This document shows, piece after piece, positions 24,120-31,871 of a stretch of DNA of 35,737 nucleotides; position 1 is the stretch's first letter, and each line of letters begins with the position of its first letter. The stretch is from Phycisphaerales bacterium. GTDB lineage: Bacteria > Planctomycetota > Phycisphaerae > Phycisphaerales > UBA1924. Under the pieces are notes generated by a model. That model saw nothing but the letters and a program-made list of their open reading frames with translations, did no database searches and had not been told where the DNA came from. The stretch is taken from NCBI GenBank assembly GCA_016741915.1, contig JACVCS010000036.1:1-35737 (forward strand). The letters are read 5' to 3'. A program made the position numbers and the translations under genes.

Positions 24120-24872
24120 TCACTGCACCATGCCGAGCTGCGCCTCAAACCCACCGAGACTGATCCGTGTACGTTTGTCCCGATCGGTTCGAGATCGAAT
24201 CGCCTTCCCCGTCAACTCCAGGTTCAGTAGCGCGCTGCGAATCTGCGCTCGCGAGCCGCCGCTGCGACGTGCAAGTTCCAACTCACTCGACCCTGAACCC
24301 GCATCGTGCTTCAACGAGGCCAGCACCGACGCGCGCAGATCTCCCCGAAAATCCGCCCGCGCAATCAGATCAGGATTCCGCGCCATAATCCACGACGCGG
24401 GCCTCAGCGCATCGTCCCTGAGTTCGATCTCCTCACACCACAACCCCCACCGCACCGAGAGCAGCGACGCACGACGCCGTGAGCGTGCCGCGAGTTCAGC
24501 CGAGGTTCTTTCCACCTCAAACAGCGGGCACGGCTCGTTTCTTGGCGATAAATCACGAAGCACCGATGCGAACTCCGCGGGGTGAGTTCCCTGCTGGGCG
24601 ATGTCCAGAAGCAGTCCCAACGCGGCACGATCCGCACGATCAAGTTCGTCGCGAATCAGCCGCTTCAAGCGGTGCTTGGCGATCAAGCCGCCGTAACGAT
24701 GCAGCCACGTCGCCGCCAGGATGAACAGCCGCGCCATCCCGGGAGCTTCGCGTGCGGTCTCCAGCAGCAGACGCTCCAGATCCGGAGTCTCGGCACTTTC
24801 CGCAGCCGAAAACCCCGCACCAAGCCGGGCCCACTGGCTGATCACCATGTCCAGTCGCTCACGCACGGTCAT
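24120..24872 (-). CDS. Winged-helix-like partner of a nucleotidyltransferase
   Basis: A 250-residue protein I cannot name. The N-terminal half is helical and charged (ARLFILAATWLHRYGGLIAKHRLKRLIRD). The C-terminal 60 residues (ASVLASLKH...SELELARRSGGSRAQIRSALLNLELTGKAIRSRT...RISL) read like a winged helix-turn-helix: two helices plus a basic wing. The start overlaps the end of the upstream nucleotidyltransferase-like reading frame by 14 nt, so the two are probably coupled. Paired winged-helix and nucleotidyltransferase proteins are the layout of AbiE-type toxin-antitoxin systems, but homology to AbiEi is not shown. It lies within the insertion that separates rplJ from rplL. Confidence 0.5.
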   Translation of the reverse strand: MTVRERLDMVISQWARLGAGFSAAESAETPDLERLLLETAREAPGMARLFILAATWLHRYGGLIAKHRLKRLIRDELDRADRAALGLLLDIAQQGTHPAEFASVLRDLSPRNEPCPLFEVERTSAELAARSRRRASLLSVRWGLWCEEIELRDDALRPASWIMARNPDLIARADFRGDLRASVLASLKHDAGSGSSELELARRSGGSRAQIRSALLNLELTGKAIRSRTDRDKRTRISLGGFEAQLGMVQ

Positions 24873-25401
24873 CGATCTCCATCAAATCCAACACTTCTCT
24901 GGCCTCAGCGATCTGATCGCCCGCTGTCCCTTTCCGAGCGAGTCCGTCCAGGTACCGTCGCACAAACTCAACATCATCCCGCCGCGGCTTCATCGAGCGG
25001 ATGTCCTCAAGATCCTGCGCCCGACCGGCGAGCACCTTCATCGCCATCAAGTCCACGCGACTGACCGCGAAGACCCGCAATCAACCCCACGATCCGACCC
25101 AGACCCGCCGACTCTGCCAGTCATCGGGCAGTACGTCGCGCCGAATCTGGACCTGACTATTCAGCCATGTCGGGGGCAGACCGAGATCCTTCGCGACTTC
25201 CGCGGCCGCACTCTCCACAGCCCAGGTCGCATCCTCGGGCGCATACACCATCACGTCGCAGTCGGTCGTAGTCCGCCCAGCCGGCAGTACGCCGGTCAAC
25301 ATCCCCGCCGCACCACCGACCAACAACAACTCAACCTCGGTGCGGAACGAAAGCCGCTGACCGAGCCTTTCCAACGCGTGTTCAACGGCACCGCTCTCCA
25401 T
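24859..25401 (-). pseudogene. Nucleotidyltransferase-like gene interrupted by in-frame TGA
   Basis: Reading from ATG 25401, residues 1-106 contain the glycine-rich VGGAAGML (about residues 28-35) and the metal-binding TTDCDV (Asp47, Asp49) of the polymerase-beta-like nucleotidyltransferase fold, resembling DUF6036-type proteins. A TGA at 25083-25081 then stops the frame. The same frame continues without a shift for 73 more residues (RVFAVSRVDLMAMKVLAGRAQDLEDIR...), which is the part that normally follows in this family (..L.MKL.AgR..D..DI). So this is one 181-codon gene with one nonsense codon: a recent pseudogene, a sequencing error, a readthrough site, or two peptides by reinitiation at the TTG right after the TGA. 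Its partner gene 24120-24872 follows. Confidence 0.6.
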
Positions 25402-25595
25402 AATCGATGCACTTGTATGTCGGTATAATCATACACACATTCTCCTATTTCATAAGAGAAAGCAACGGATAACGCGACGAAAGCCGGAAGAGCCGGCACA
25501 AATATCCAATCAATAACCAAACAAACTACCCACCCAGCAGGTTGCCCCTACCCCGCCGTTCGCGCGCACTCCTCATGGCTCTTGTGCGTCTCATC

Positions 25596-26987
25596 TCATC
25601 GATTCTGGACATCCCCGGGCTTCTTCATCCCGTTCGCAACATACGCCACCCGCTCACCCCCCACTTTCCCAGACGCCTTCTCCCACTGTTTCAGTTCCGC
25701 CGGCTGGGGAATGCTCTTGAAGGCGATGTGCCTCGGCGCGCTCGATCGGTTCCCCTGCATCGACGCCGGGTAGATCATGTCGCGCCCGAACTTCTCGTTG
25801 ATCTTGTCCATCGCCTGCCCGGCCTTATCCCGCGGCTTGTTCTCAACAAACAACGGCAGCGTCATCGACGCCTCCGGCTCCAACTCCAGCAGCGTCACCC
25901 CCACCATCCTCAATCGGCGGGGCCTTTCGCCTTTCGTCATCGCCATCCACTCTTCTCGCGAGGGCAGCATACGCGTCAGGCTCAGCGTGTCGTTCGTCGG
26001 CGGCTCCAAAACCCGCACCACCTCCCACCCTGCCTTGCCCGACCAGCTTCGGCGCTTCTGTCCCTCCGCGCCGGGCTCAACCTCCCACCGTTCGCCGACG
26101 TGCTCCTGCGTTTCGATTCGCGCCCAGCAGACCATCTTCCCTGCGACAAACCCGCCGGCACGCGCACGCTCCGCCGCCTTCGTCATCAGCTTCACCAGCA
26201 CGCCCCACGCCTGCTCCGGCGCGCGTTTCTCCGGCGGCAGCACGTGCTGATGCCCGATCGAGCGTGTGACCTCGCGACGCGATGCGTACTGCTCGCCGCG
26301 AAGGGCGCGGTACATCCTCACGCCGTCGACGCTCTTCCAGATGTCGCGCATCTGCTGCTCGCTGAGGGCGCACAACTGCTCGAAGCTGGTGATGCCGCGG
26401 GCCAGCAGCCGCCGCTCCATCGCCGGACCGATCCCCACCAGGTCGTTGAGCTTGACCGGGTACAACCGCTGCGGCAGCTCGTGCTTCTCGATGATCACCA
26501 GCCCGTCGGGCTTTTGCAGTTCGGTTGCGAGCTTCGCCAGAAGCTGGTTCGGCGCAATGCCGATCGAGCACGTCAGGCACTCGCCGACCTGCTGGCGGAT
26601 CGCCTGCTTGATCCGCCTCGCCAGCGACTCCGCCTCCGCGCGCTCACGCTGCTTGCCCGTCAGCACGCACTCGATCTCGTCGATCGACCACGTCTTGTGC
26701 ACAGGCCAGACCGAGTCCACCGCCTCGCGCACGGCATAGTGCATCCGCCCGTACAGCCCGGTGGTGGTGAGGCGAAAAACGATGTCCGGGCATTTCTGCC
26801 GAGCTTCGAGCACGCCGGTGCCGGTCTTCACCCCGAAACGCTTGGCTTCCACGCTGGCCGCGAGGCACGAGGTGTACTCGGTGTCGACGGCGATCACACC
26901 CACAGGCCGCCCGCGCAGCTCCGGGTGCACCTGCTGCTCGCAGGAGGCGAAGAATGAGTTCATGTCGATGTGCAGGGAGTGGAGCAT
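25596..26987 (-). CDS. Y-family (DinB/UmuC-like) DNA polymerase
   Basis: A 463-residue translesion-type polymerase. The first catalytic motif is HIDMNSFFASCEQQ (Asp8). The second, with the metal-binding Asp-Glu, is SIDEIECVLTG (about residues 101-111). These are followed by CSIGIAPNQLLAKLATELQKPDGL, the conserved Y-family segment, and the helix-hairpin-helix-like LNDLVGIGPAMERRLLARGI. The C-terminal little-finger region is present and a basic tail ends the protein. Y-family polymerases copy past damaged bases with low fidelity. It is larger than E. coli DinB (351 aa) because of an extended C-terminal half, and may be a plasmid- or phage-related variant. It is divergent from the ATPase at 27162. 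No LexA box was recognised by eye upstream. Confidence 0.88.
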   Translation of the reverse strand: MLHSLHIDMNSFFASCEQQVHPELRGRPVGVIAVDTEYTSCLAASVEAKRFGVKTGTGVLEARQKCPDIVFRLTTTGLYGRMHYAVREAVDSVWPVHKTWSIDEIECVLTGKQRERAEAESLARRIKQAIRQQVGECLTCSIGIAPNQLLAKLATELQKPDGLVIIEKHELPQRLYPVKLNDLVGIGPAMERRLLARGITSFEQLCALSEQQMRDIWKSVDGVRMYRALRGEQYASRREVTRSIGHQHVLPPEKRAPEQAWGVLVKLMTKAAERARAGGFVAGKMVCWARIETQEHVGERWEVEPGAEGQKRRSWSGKAGWEVVRVLEPPTNDTLSLTRMLPSREEWMAMTKGERPRRLRMVGVTLLELEPEASMTLPLFVENKPRDKAGQAMDKINEKFGRDMIYPASMQGNRSSAPRHIAFKSIPQPAELKQWEKASGKVGGERVAYVANGMKKPGDVQNR

Positions 26988-27101
26988 CGACGATCACCGC
27001 TTGGGCAGAATCGGACAAAGTCCAAACAAATATACCCTGAGTCGATTGCTGTACCAACAGAATCCGATCGTGGACTCCGTTTTTGCCAAAATCCCGCAAA
27101 A

Positions 27102-27145
27102 ACCAAAGTTGAATCTTGGAATTACCAAAGTTCAATCTTGGAATT
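27102..27145. repeat. Tandem 22-bp repeat, operator-like, before the ATPase gene
   Basis: Two adjacent 22-bp units (27102-27123 and 27124-27145) differ at one base (ACCAAAGTTGAATCTTGGAA versus ACCAAAGTTCAATCTTGGAA, then TT). The second runs into a perfect TGGAATTCCA palindrome (27139-27148). They sit 16 nt before the ATG of the DUF4143-type ATPase and in the shared spacer with the divergent polymerase gene. A regulator-binding site is a reasonable guess. Confidence 0.6.
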
Positions 27146-27161
27146 CCAGATACACTTCCGC

Positions 27162-28334
27162 ATGGTCGTTCGCGACGTTCAACCCACTTTCTTGAAGGCG
27201 CTGTCGAGCTTTCCCGTCGTCTCTTTGACCGGTCCCCGGCAGAGCGGCAAATCGACACTTTGCCGAACGTTGCTTCCCGGCAAGCCCTACCAGAACCTCG
27301 AATTGCCGGACCTTCGTGCTTTCGCGGTGGATGATCCGCGCGGGTTCCTCGCACAGTTTCCTGGAGGCGCGATCATCGACGAAGTGCAACGCGCTCCCGA
27401 CCTGCTTTCCTATCTCCAACCCATCGTCGATGAAGACCCCACGCCGGGGCGATGGGTCCTCACCGGTTCGCAGAACTTCGGGATGATGGAGAAGGTCACC
27501 CAGTCGCTCGCCGGCCGGGCTGGCGTTCTTCGACTTTTACCCATGTCCCGATCCGAGATCGTGCGGTTTCCTTCTTACCCGCAGTCGCTCAACCAGTCCC
27601 TCTTCGCCGGCGGCTATCCGCGGATCTTCGATCGGAACCTCGACCCTGCAGAGTGGCTCGCCGCGTACGTTGCGACGTATGTCGAACGCGACGTGCGCGC
27701 GGTTGCCCAGATCCGTGACCTTTCCGTTTTTCAGCGGTTCCTCCAGCTTTGTGCCGGACGCACCGGGCAGTTGCTGAGCATCACCGCGCTCGCCGCGGAT
27801 TCTGGAATCTCTCAGCCCACGGCCAAGGCCTGGCTCTCCATCCTCGAAGCCAGTTCCATCGTCTTCCGACTTCAACCCTGGCACACCAATCTCACCAAGC
27901 GATTGACGAAAACCCCGAAGCTCCACTTCATCGATACAGGTCTTGCCTGCTGGCTGCTGGGGATCAGGTCCTCTGACCAACTCCGCCTGCACCCGCTCCG
28001 CGGCGCGATCTTCGAGTCGTTCATCGCCGGCGAAGTGCTCAAGCACCGCGCGAACAGTGGCGAATCCGCCGGTCTCTACTTTTACCGAGACTCATCGCAC
28101 CTCGAGGCCGACCTGCTCATCGACCGCGGCACCTCGCGCACCATCATCGAGATCAAGGCCGGTCAAACCGTCAACGACGACCTGCTCAAGCCGCTCTTCA
28201 AGGTGCGTGAAGAGATCTCCGCTGCGGGGCCCGTCGAAGCGCTGGCCGTCTACGGCGGAGATCTTCTCCAACCGCGTTCGAACCTGACCGTCGTTCCCTG
28301 GTCACGCCTTCACGAACACCAACGGCTGCTCTGA
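27162..28334 (+). CDS. DUF4143-type AAA ATPase
   Basis: A 390-residue protein. The start is ATG 27162 (MVVRDVQPTFLKAL). Walker A is GPRQSGKST (24-32) and Walker B is GGAIIDEVQRAP (68-79), followed by VLTGSQNFGMMEKVTQSLAGRAGVLRLLPMS, the classic layout of the bacterial DUF4143 ATPase family. The middle has a helix-turn-helix-like segment (SITALAADSGISQPTAKAWLSILEAS). The C-terminus has EADLLIDRG...TIIEIKAGQ, a PD-(D/E)XK nuclease-like motif seen in this family. Members are common accessory genes, often in genomic islands, with unsettled function. It is convergent with rplJ and shares a terminator with it. Confidence 0.88.
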   Translation: MVVRDVQPTFLKALSSFPVVSLTGPRQSGKSTLCRTLLPGKPYQNLELPDLRAFAVDDPRGFLAQFPGGAIIDEVQRAPDLLSYLQPIVDEDPTPGRWVLTGSQNFGMMEKVTQSLAGRAGVLRLLPMSRSEIVRFPSYPQSLNQSLFAGGYPRIFDRNLDPAEWLAAYVATYVERDVRAVAQIRDLSVFQRFLQLCAGRTGQLLSITALAADSGISQPTAKAWLSILEASSIVFRLQPWHTNLTKRLTKTPKLHFIDTGLACWLLGIRSSDQLRLHPLRGAIFESFIAGEVLKHRANSGESAGLYFYRDSSHLEADLLIDRGTSRTIIEIKAGQTVNDDLLKPLFKVREEISAAGPVEALAVYGGDLLQPRSNLTVVPWSRLHEHQRLL

Positions 28335-28393
28335 CTCGCGCGATCAGCGTTGTGCAATCGTCACCATCGTGTGGTCCAACCCAAAGCAAAGAA

Positions 28394-28422
28394 AAAGACC
28401 CCGGCATGAAACCGGGGTCTTT
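28394..28422. terminator. Bidirectional terminator between the ATPase and rplJ
   Basis: An 11-bp perfect stem, AAAGACCCCGG (28394-28404) with CCGGGGTCTTT (28412-28422), and a 7-nt loop. On the minus strand it is followed by TTTTTC, so it should stop the rplKAJ transcript. On the plus strand it stops the ATPase transcript. It therefore uncouples rplL from rplJ. Confidence 0.88.
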
Positions 28423-28563
28423 CGTGATTCACTCTGCGAAACTCTGCCGGCGTGCATCAAGCCGCAGGGCTCGCTTCACGCCGCGATTCGTCCGCTGAAC
28501 TGGCTCGCACGCGGCGGTTTGAAGGCCGAGTACGCGTCGATCACGCGGCGGATCGTTGGATTA

Positions 28564-29109
28564 TCAGGCCTTCTTGGTGATGGCTTCGCCCTTTTCGAGC
28601 TTGCCTTCGATGGCCTTGATGATGCCAGCGAGGTTGGACCCGGGGCCCTTGACCTGCGCGACGAGCTTCTTGCCCGGGGAGACCAGGAGGGTGACGACGT
28701 TGCCGATCGCCTCGCTCTTGGTGGGGTACTTGCTGAGTTCCTTGACGCCCTTATCGCCGGAGAAGAGGTTGCCGTCGAGGATGGCGCCCTTCAGCTCCAG
28801 ACCGGGGAAGTCCTTGAGCTGATCGACGATCTCGCGGGCGACCTCGACGACGGAGGCGCCGCCGAAGGCCAGGGCGCTGGGCCCGGTGAGCAGGCTTGCG
28901 AGCCCTTCGAGCCCGGTACCCTTGAACTTCTTGCGGGCCAGGGCGTTGCGGACGACGACGAGCTTGATCTTCTTCGTCGCCAGCTTCCGACGCAACTTGG
29001 TCGCGTCGATGCCCTTCATCCCGCGGATAGAGATGACCATCGCGTCGGCAGTGTCGCCGATCTTCGCGGTGTAGTCCTTCTCGATAAGGCTTTTCACGAT
29101 CTTGGACAT
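28564..29109 (-). CDS. rplJ: Ribosomal protein uL10
   Basis: A 181-residue stalk-base protein that anchors L7/L12 dimers to 23S rRNA. The start is ATG 29109 (MSKIVKSLIEKDYT), preceded by AAGGA at 7 nt; an in-frame GTG further upstream would add 14 residues that are not L10-like. Typical L10 features are SIRGMKGIDATKLRRKLATKKIKLVVVRNALARK, the GLASLLTGPSALAFG segment and the C-terminal helix (AGIIKAIEGKLEKGEAI) that binds L12. Normally rplL follows directly and both are controlled together through an L10 leader; here a terminator and 4.7 kb of accessory genes come first. Confidence 0.97.
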   Translation of the reverse strand: MSKIVKSLIEKDYTAKIGDTADAMVISIRGMKGIDATKLRRKLATKKIKLVVVRNALARKKFKGTGLEGLASLLTGPSALAFGGASVVEVAREIVDQLKDFPGLELKGAILDGNLFSGDKGVKELSKYPTKSEAIGNVVTLLVSPGKKLVAQVKGPGSNLAGIIKAIEGKLEKGEAITKKA

Positions 29110-29173
29110 GGCTTCTTCCTTCGCCGGTGCGTTGGTGCGTTGTTCACGCACACGCCGCGGTCTGTGCAGGCTC

Positions 29174-29872
29174 TTACTTGGTCTCGAGGACCTCGACGTA
29201 CTTGACCTGAACGCTCGGGGTCATCGCGCCCGCGACGTACACCGACTTGATGAACGCGCCCTTCGTCGTCGACGGACGCAGCTTCACGATGTGCCCGATG
29301 AACGCGTCGAGGTTCGCGGCAAGGTCCGCGTCCTTGAAGCTCATCTTGCCCAGAACCGCGTGGATGTTCCCGCCCTTGTCGTTGCGGAACTCCACCTTGC
29401 CCGCCGCGAACTCCTTGACCGCTTCCACGATCTTCGGGGTCACAGCGCCGGTCTTCGGCGACGGCATCAGGCCCTTCGGACCCAGCACCTTACCCAGCTT
29501 CGACACGATCTTCATCATGTCCGGGGTCGCAACCGCCACGTCAAAGTCCATCCACCCGCCCTCGATCTTCGCCACGAGCTCTTCAGCCCCGGCCTCGATC
29601 GCGCCCGCGGCCTTGCACTCCGCGACCTTGTCGCTCGTGCAGAACGCCACGACCTTCTTGCTCACGCCGATGCCCTTGGGCAGCGACACCGAGCCGCGGA
29701 TGCCCTGCTCAGCCTGAGCAGGATCGATGTTCAGGTGCATCGCGACGTTGATCGTCTGATCAAACTTCGGCGCCTTGTACTTCTTCAGGGTCGAAACGGC
29801 CGCCAACGAATCCATCGCCTCCGAGGGCTTCAACGCGGCGTTCGCCTTGCTTCGCTTGCTCTGGTATGTCAT
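29174..29872 (-). CDS. rplA: Ribosomal protein uL1
   Basis: A 232-residue L1 protein, which binds 23S rRNA at the E-site stalk and in many bacteria represses its own mRNA. The start is ATG 29872 (MTYQSKRSKANAAL), 5 nt after the rplK stop, with GGAGGG upstream inside rplK. Typical motifs are FDQTINVAMHLNIDPAQAEQGIRGSVSLPKG and the signature MPSPKTGAVTPKIVEAVKEFAAGKVEFRNDKGGNIHAVLGKMSF. Length is normal. It is cotranscribed with rplK and rplJ. Confidence 0.98.
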   Translation of the reverse strand: MTYQSKRSKANAALKPSEAMDSLAAVSTLKKYKAPKFDQTINVAMHLNIDPAQAEQGIRGSVSLPKGIGVSKKVVAFCTSDKVAECKAAGAIEAGAEELVAKIEGGWMDFDVAVATPDMMKIVSKLGKVLGPKGLMPSPKTGAVTPKIVEAVKEFAAGKVEFRNDKGGNIHAVLGKMSFKDADLAANLDAFIGHIVKLRPSTTKGAFIKSVYVAGAMTPSVQVKYVEVLETK

Positions 29873-29877
29873 GTGAT

Positions 29878-30306
29878 TTAGCCCTCCACCACCACGCCCA
29901 TGTTGCGGCATTGACCCTCGATCATCCGCGCAGCCGCGGCGATGTCGTCCGTGTTCAGGTCCTTGATCTTCTCTTTCGCGATCGCCTCAAGGTCCGACCG
30001 CTTGAGCTTCCCGACCTTGTTCTTGTTCGGAACGCCCGAGCCCTTCTCGATCTTCGCGCGTTCCTTGATCAGCACGCTCGCGGGCGAGCTCTTGATCTCG
30101 AACGTGAAGGACTTGTCGGTGAAGGTCGTCACCACGCAGCCGACGATCTTGCCCTTCAGGGCCGCCGTCTTGGCATTGAACTGCTGGATGAACTGACCGG
30201 GGTTGACGCCGTTGGCGCCCAGCACCGGACCCAGGGGTGGTGCGGGCGTCGCCGACCCACCGGGGGCCATGATCTTGAACGTGGATTTGATTTCCTTCTT
30301 CGCCAT
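29878..30306 (-). CDS. rplK: Ribosomal protein uL11
   Basis: A 142-residue L11 protein of the GTPase centre. The start is ATG 30306 (MAKKEIKSTFKIMAPGGSA), with a perfect GGAGG 9 nt upstream. The N-terminal domain has the proline-rich PAPPLGPVLGANGVNPGQFIQQFNAKT. The C-terminal RNA-binding domain ends with DDIAAAARMIEGQCRNMGVVVEG. It is the first gene of the rplKAJ unit. In most bacteria nusG and secE precede it; here an AT-rich toxin-antitoxin island does. Confidence 0.98.
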   Translation of the reverse strand: MAKKEIKSTFKIMAPGGSATPAPPLGPVLGANGVNPGQFIQQFNAKTAALKGKIVGCVVTTFTDKSFTFEIKSSPASVLIKERAKIEKGSGVPNKNKVGKLKRSDLEAIAKEKIKDLNTDDIAAAARMIEGQCRNMGVVVEG

Positions 30307-30438
30307 CTTTTTGAACCTCCCGCCGGCCCGGGGTTCTTCCCCAAGCCCTGTCCTTTGAAGTTCAGACAGGGCGAGCTCGGCAGTTCGTGCGGCCGCCGAT
30401 CTAAACGCCCGATCGGCTGGGCAAAGTTGTGGGAGAGA

Positions 30439-30468
30439 AGTATTGACACCCTCCCCTGCAAAGTCCAA
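30439..30468 (-). promoter_or_regulatory. Candidate rplKAJ promoter
   Basis: On the minus strand TTGGAC (30468-30463), an 18-nt spacer and AATACT (30444-30439), about 130 nt before rplK. The leader between it and rplK (30307-30438) shows no gene. Confidence 0.4.
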
Positions 30469-30651
30469 TTGGTGAGACGCGCATAAATCACGGCATCCAC
30501 GCTAGTGGTGCCCAGTCCGTACGCACCTATTGCCACCAGAGACCCCGAAATGCGCCAGCGGAGTTCAACTACTTGGTAAGTGATCGGGGTGGATTTCACC
30601 TAGTTCAGGAAAATGTTCGGATGATTCGGTACAATCTGGCCGGCTAACCGA

Positions 30652-30680
30652 TTGACGAAGGCACTTTTTGAGTTTACCTT
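30652..30680 (+). promoter_or_regulatory. Promoter of the toxin-antitoxin operon
   Basis: TTGACG (30652-30657), a 17-nt spacer and TACCTT (30675-30680). It faces away from rplK and lies 80 nt before the toxin start. A TATACC just downstream could be an alternative -10. Confidence 0.5.
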
Positions 30681-30760
30681 TGAGTATACCCAATGCGCAA
30701 TCCGATCAGTATGCTCTGCCTGAAGGATGGTTGTGGGCAAACTGGCCGAGAAGGGCCAGC

Positions 30761-31087
30761 ATGATCGAAGTGTGGAAGAGCTTGCCACCTAGGGCAAGGG
30801 CAGCTTTCTACGTTCGCTTCTGCGAGATCAGTCAGATGGGGATAAACGGAACACGCCTTCCATTCGAAAAGTGTTACGAGTTGAACGGAGTTGGCAAAGC
30901 AAAAATTCACAAACCAAATCCGGGGTGGCGGGCGTGGTATTTTCGAGACGGCAACAACAGGTACATCGTGCTCGTGGTCGACAAGAGCCACGAGAAGCAA
31001 AGCCGGGATGAAGAAACCGCGCAGGATGTTAAAGATGCTCACTTCAGATCCAAGACATCAACAAAGCAGAATCGTCCCAAAGGTTGA
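30761..31087 (+). CDS. HigB/RelE-like toxin
   Basis: A 108-residue protein. I chose ATG 30761, with GAGAAGGG 5 nt upstream, over an in-frame TTG at 30668. It begins MIEVWKSLPPRARAAFYVRF and continues LPFEKCYELNGVGKAKIHKPNPGWRAWYFRDGNNRYIVLVVDKSHEKQSRDEETAQ. This matches the phage Gp49/HigB-like layout: a strand with conserved basic residues (W/Y-R-A-W-Y), then a hydrophobic strand and a basic helix. Family members are ribosome-dependent mRNA endonucleases that stop translation when the antitoxin is lost. The next gene, an Xre-type DNA-binding protein, starts 4 nt later, as in higBA operons. The region is clearly AT-richer than its surroundings, suggesting transfer. Confidence 0.75.
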   Translation: MIEVWKSLPPRARAAFYVRFCEISQMGINGTRLPFEKCYELNGVGKAKIHKPNPGWRAWYFRDGNNRYIVLVVDKSHEKQSRDEETAQDVKDAHFRSKTSTKQNRPKG

Positions 31088-31091
31088 GCAC

Positions 31092-31667
31092 ATGAAACCT
31101 ACAGCTCTAACAGATATTCCTGAGCACATTCGCCTGATAAACCAAGAGCGATACAAGAGTGAGATCGCACAAGCAATTTTTTCGCTAATGGAAGATCAAG
31201 GCTTGAACCGAACGCAACTAAGTAGACTTCTCGGAGTTTCCAAGGGTCGAGTCAGTCATATTCTTGGCGCTGGAGACCACAACTTTGAGGCGGAGACGGT
31301 CGCTGACATCTTTCTAGCTCTTGGACGCCAGATTCACGTAACACTTGGCGCTGCAAATGGTCGCGTGAGGAGTGCGACTGACGAGGTTTTTAGCACCATT
31401 GACACCTCGATCGATACCGAATCCGAAACACAACAAAGCACGGATATCTCAAATGGCAAAACACAACAGTGGGAAGTCGAGCAGTTCAAAGGATCGATCT
31501 GGCCAGGAAGCCACACCTTCACCGCAGGCAGAGCAACAGGGTGGAAATCCATTCGTTTTGAGACCAGACTTACCAACCGCATTTTTCAACAGCATGCAGG
31601 TCTCAACAAGGCAGGACGCCCAACTGATGTTGATTTCACTATTTCAACAACTCCCCGGGGCACCTGA
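31092..31667 (+). CDS. Xre-family antitoxin
   Basis: A 191-residue protein from ATG 31092. The helix-turn-helix is EIAQAIFSLMEDQGLNRTQLSRLLGVSKGRVSHILGAG (about residues 24-61), followed by FEAETVADIFLALGRQIHVTLG, usual for HigA-like antitoxins that bind and silence the toxin and repress the operon. Such antitoxins are about 100 residues long; here the tail from about residue 120 is low-complexity and overlaps the next gene by 215 nt in another frame. The tail may therefore be extended, or a frameshift may have changed its end. An alternative start at 31041 would overlap the toxin gene. Confidence 0.75.
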   Translation: MKPTALTDIPEHIRLINQERYKSEIAQAIFSLMEDQGLNRTQLSRLLGVSKGRVSHILGAGDHNFEAETVADIFLALGRQIHVTLGAANGRVRSATDEVFSTIDTSIDTESETQQSTDISNGKTQQWEVEQFKGSIWPGSHTFTAGRATGWKSIRFETRLTNRIFQQHAGLNKAGRPTDVDFTISTTPRGT

Positions 31668-31779
31668 GTACATCGAAATTTTCCGCGGCTGCACAACAAG
31701 AGACCACATTATTCGCGTTATTGATGTACTGTGCCATCGCGCAGATTACTACCCTTCCAAGCCTGAGAATCGAGAATAG
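31453..31779 (+). CDS. Third gene of the toxin-antitoxin island, unknown
   Basis: A 108-residue protein from ATG 31453 in the +1 frame relative to the antitoxin. The first 40 residues are polar and low in complexity (NSGKSSSSKDRSGQEATPSP). The rest looks like a folded domain: NPFVLRPDLPTAFFNSMQVSTRQDAQLMLISLFQQLPGAPEYIEIFRG...DHIIRVIDVLCHRADYYP. I do not recognise it. It may be a third component of the toxin-antitoxin operon or the real remainder of a frameshifted gene. Its first 215 nt are shared with the antitoxin frame, so either this start is too early or the antitoxin end is wrong. Confidence 0.45.
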   Translation: MAKHNSGKSSSSKDRSGQEATPSPQAEQQGGNPFVLRPDLPTAFFNSMQVSTRQDAQLMLISLFQQLPGAPEYIEIFRGCTTRDHIIRVIDVLCHRADYYPSKPENRE

Positions 31780-31805
31780 TTACTTCTGTTATTAAAGCAC
31801 AAACG

Positions 31806-31824
31806 CCCGGGCATCTCACCCGGG
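31806..31824. terminator. Bidirectional hairpin terminator
   Basis: CCCGGG (31806-31811) pairs with CCCGGG (31819-31824) around a 7-nt loop. On the minus strand TTTGTGCTTT follows. It lies between the convergent toxin-antitoxin island and the TPR-like gene. Confidence 0.5.
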
Positions 31825-31871
31825 AGTTCGGCTTTCATTCGTGCTTCATCCGCCCACCCAACGTCCAACTG

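Noticed and set aside
30668..30760. N-terminal extension of the toxin from TTG 30668
   Set aside because: It would overlap the -10 element; ATG 30761 has a proper Shine-Dalgarno and gives a typical toxin length.
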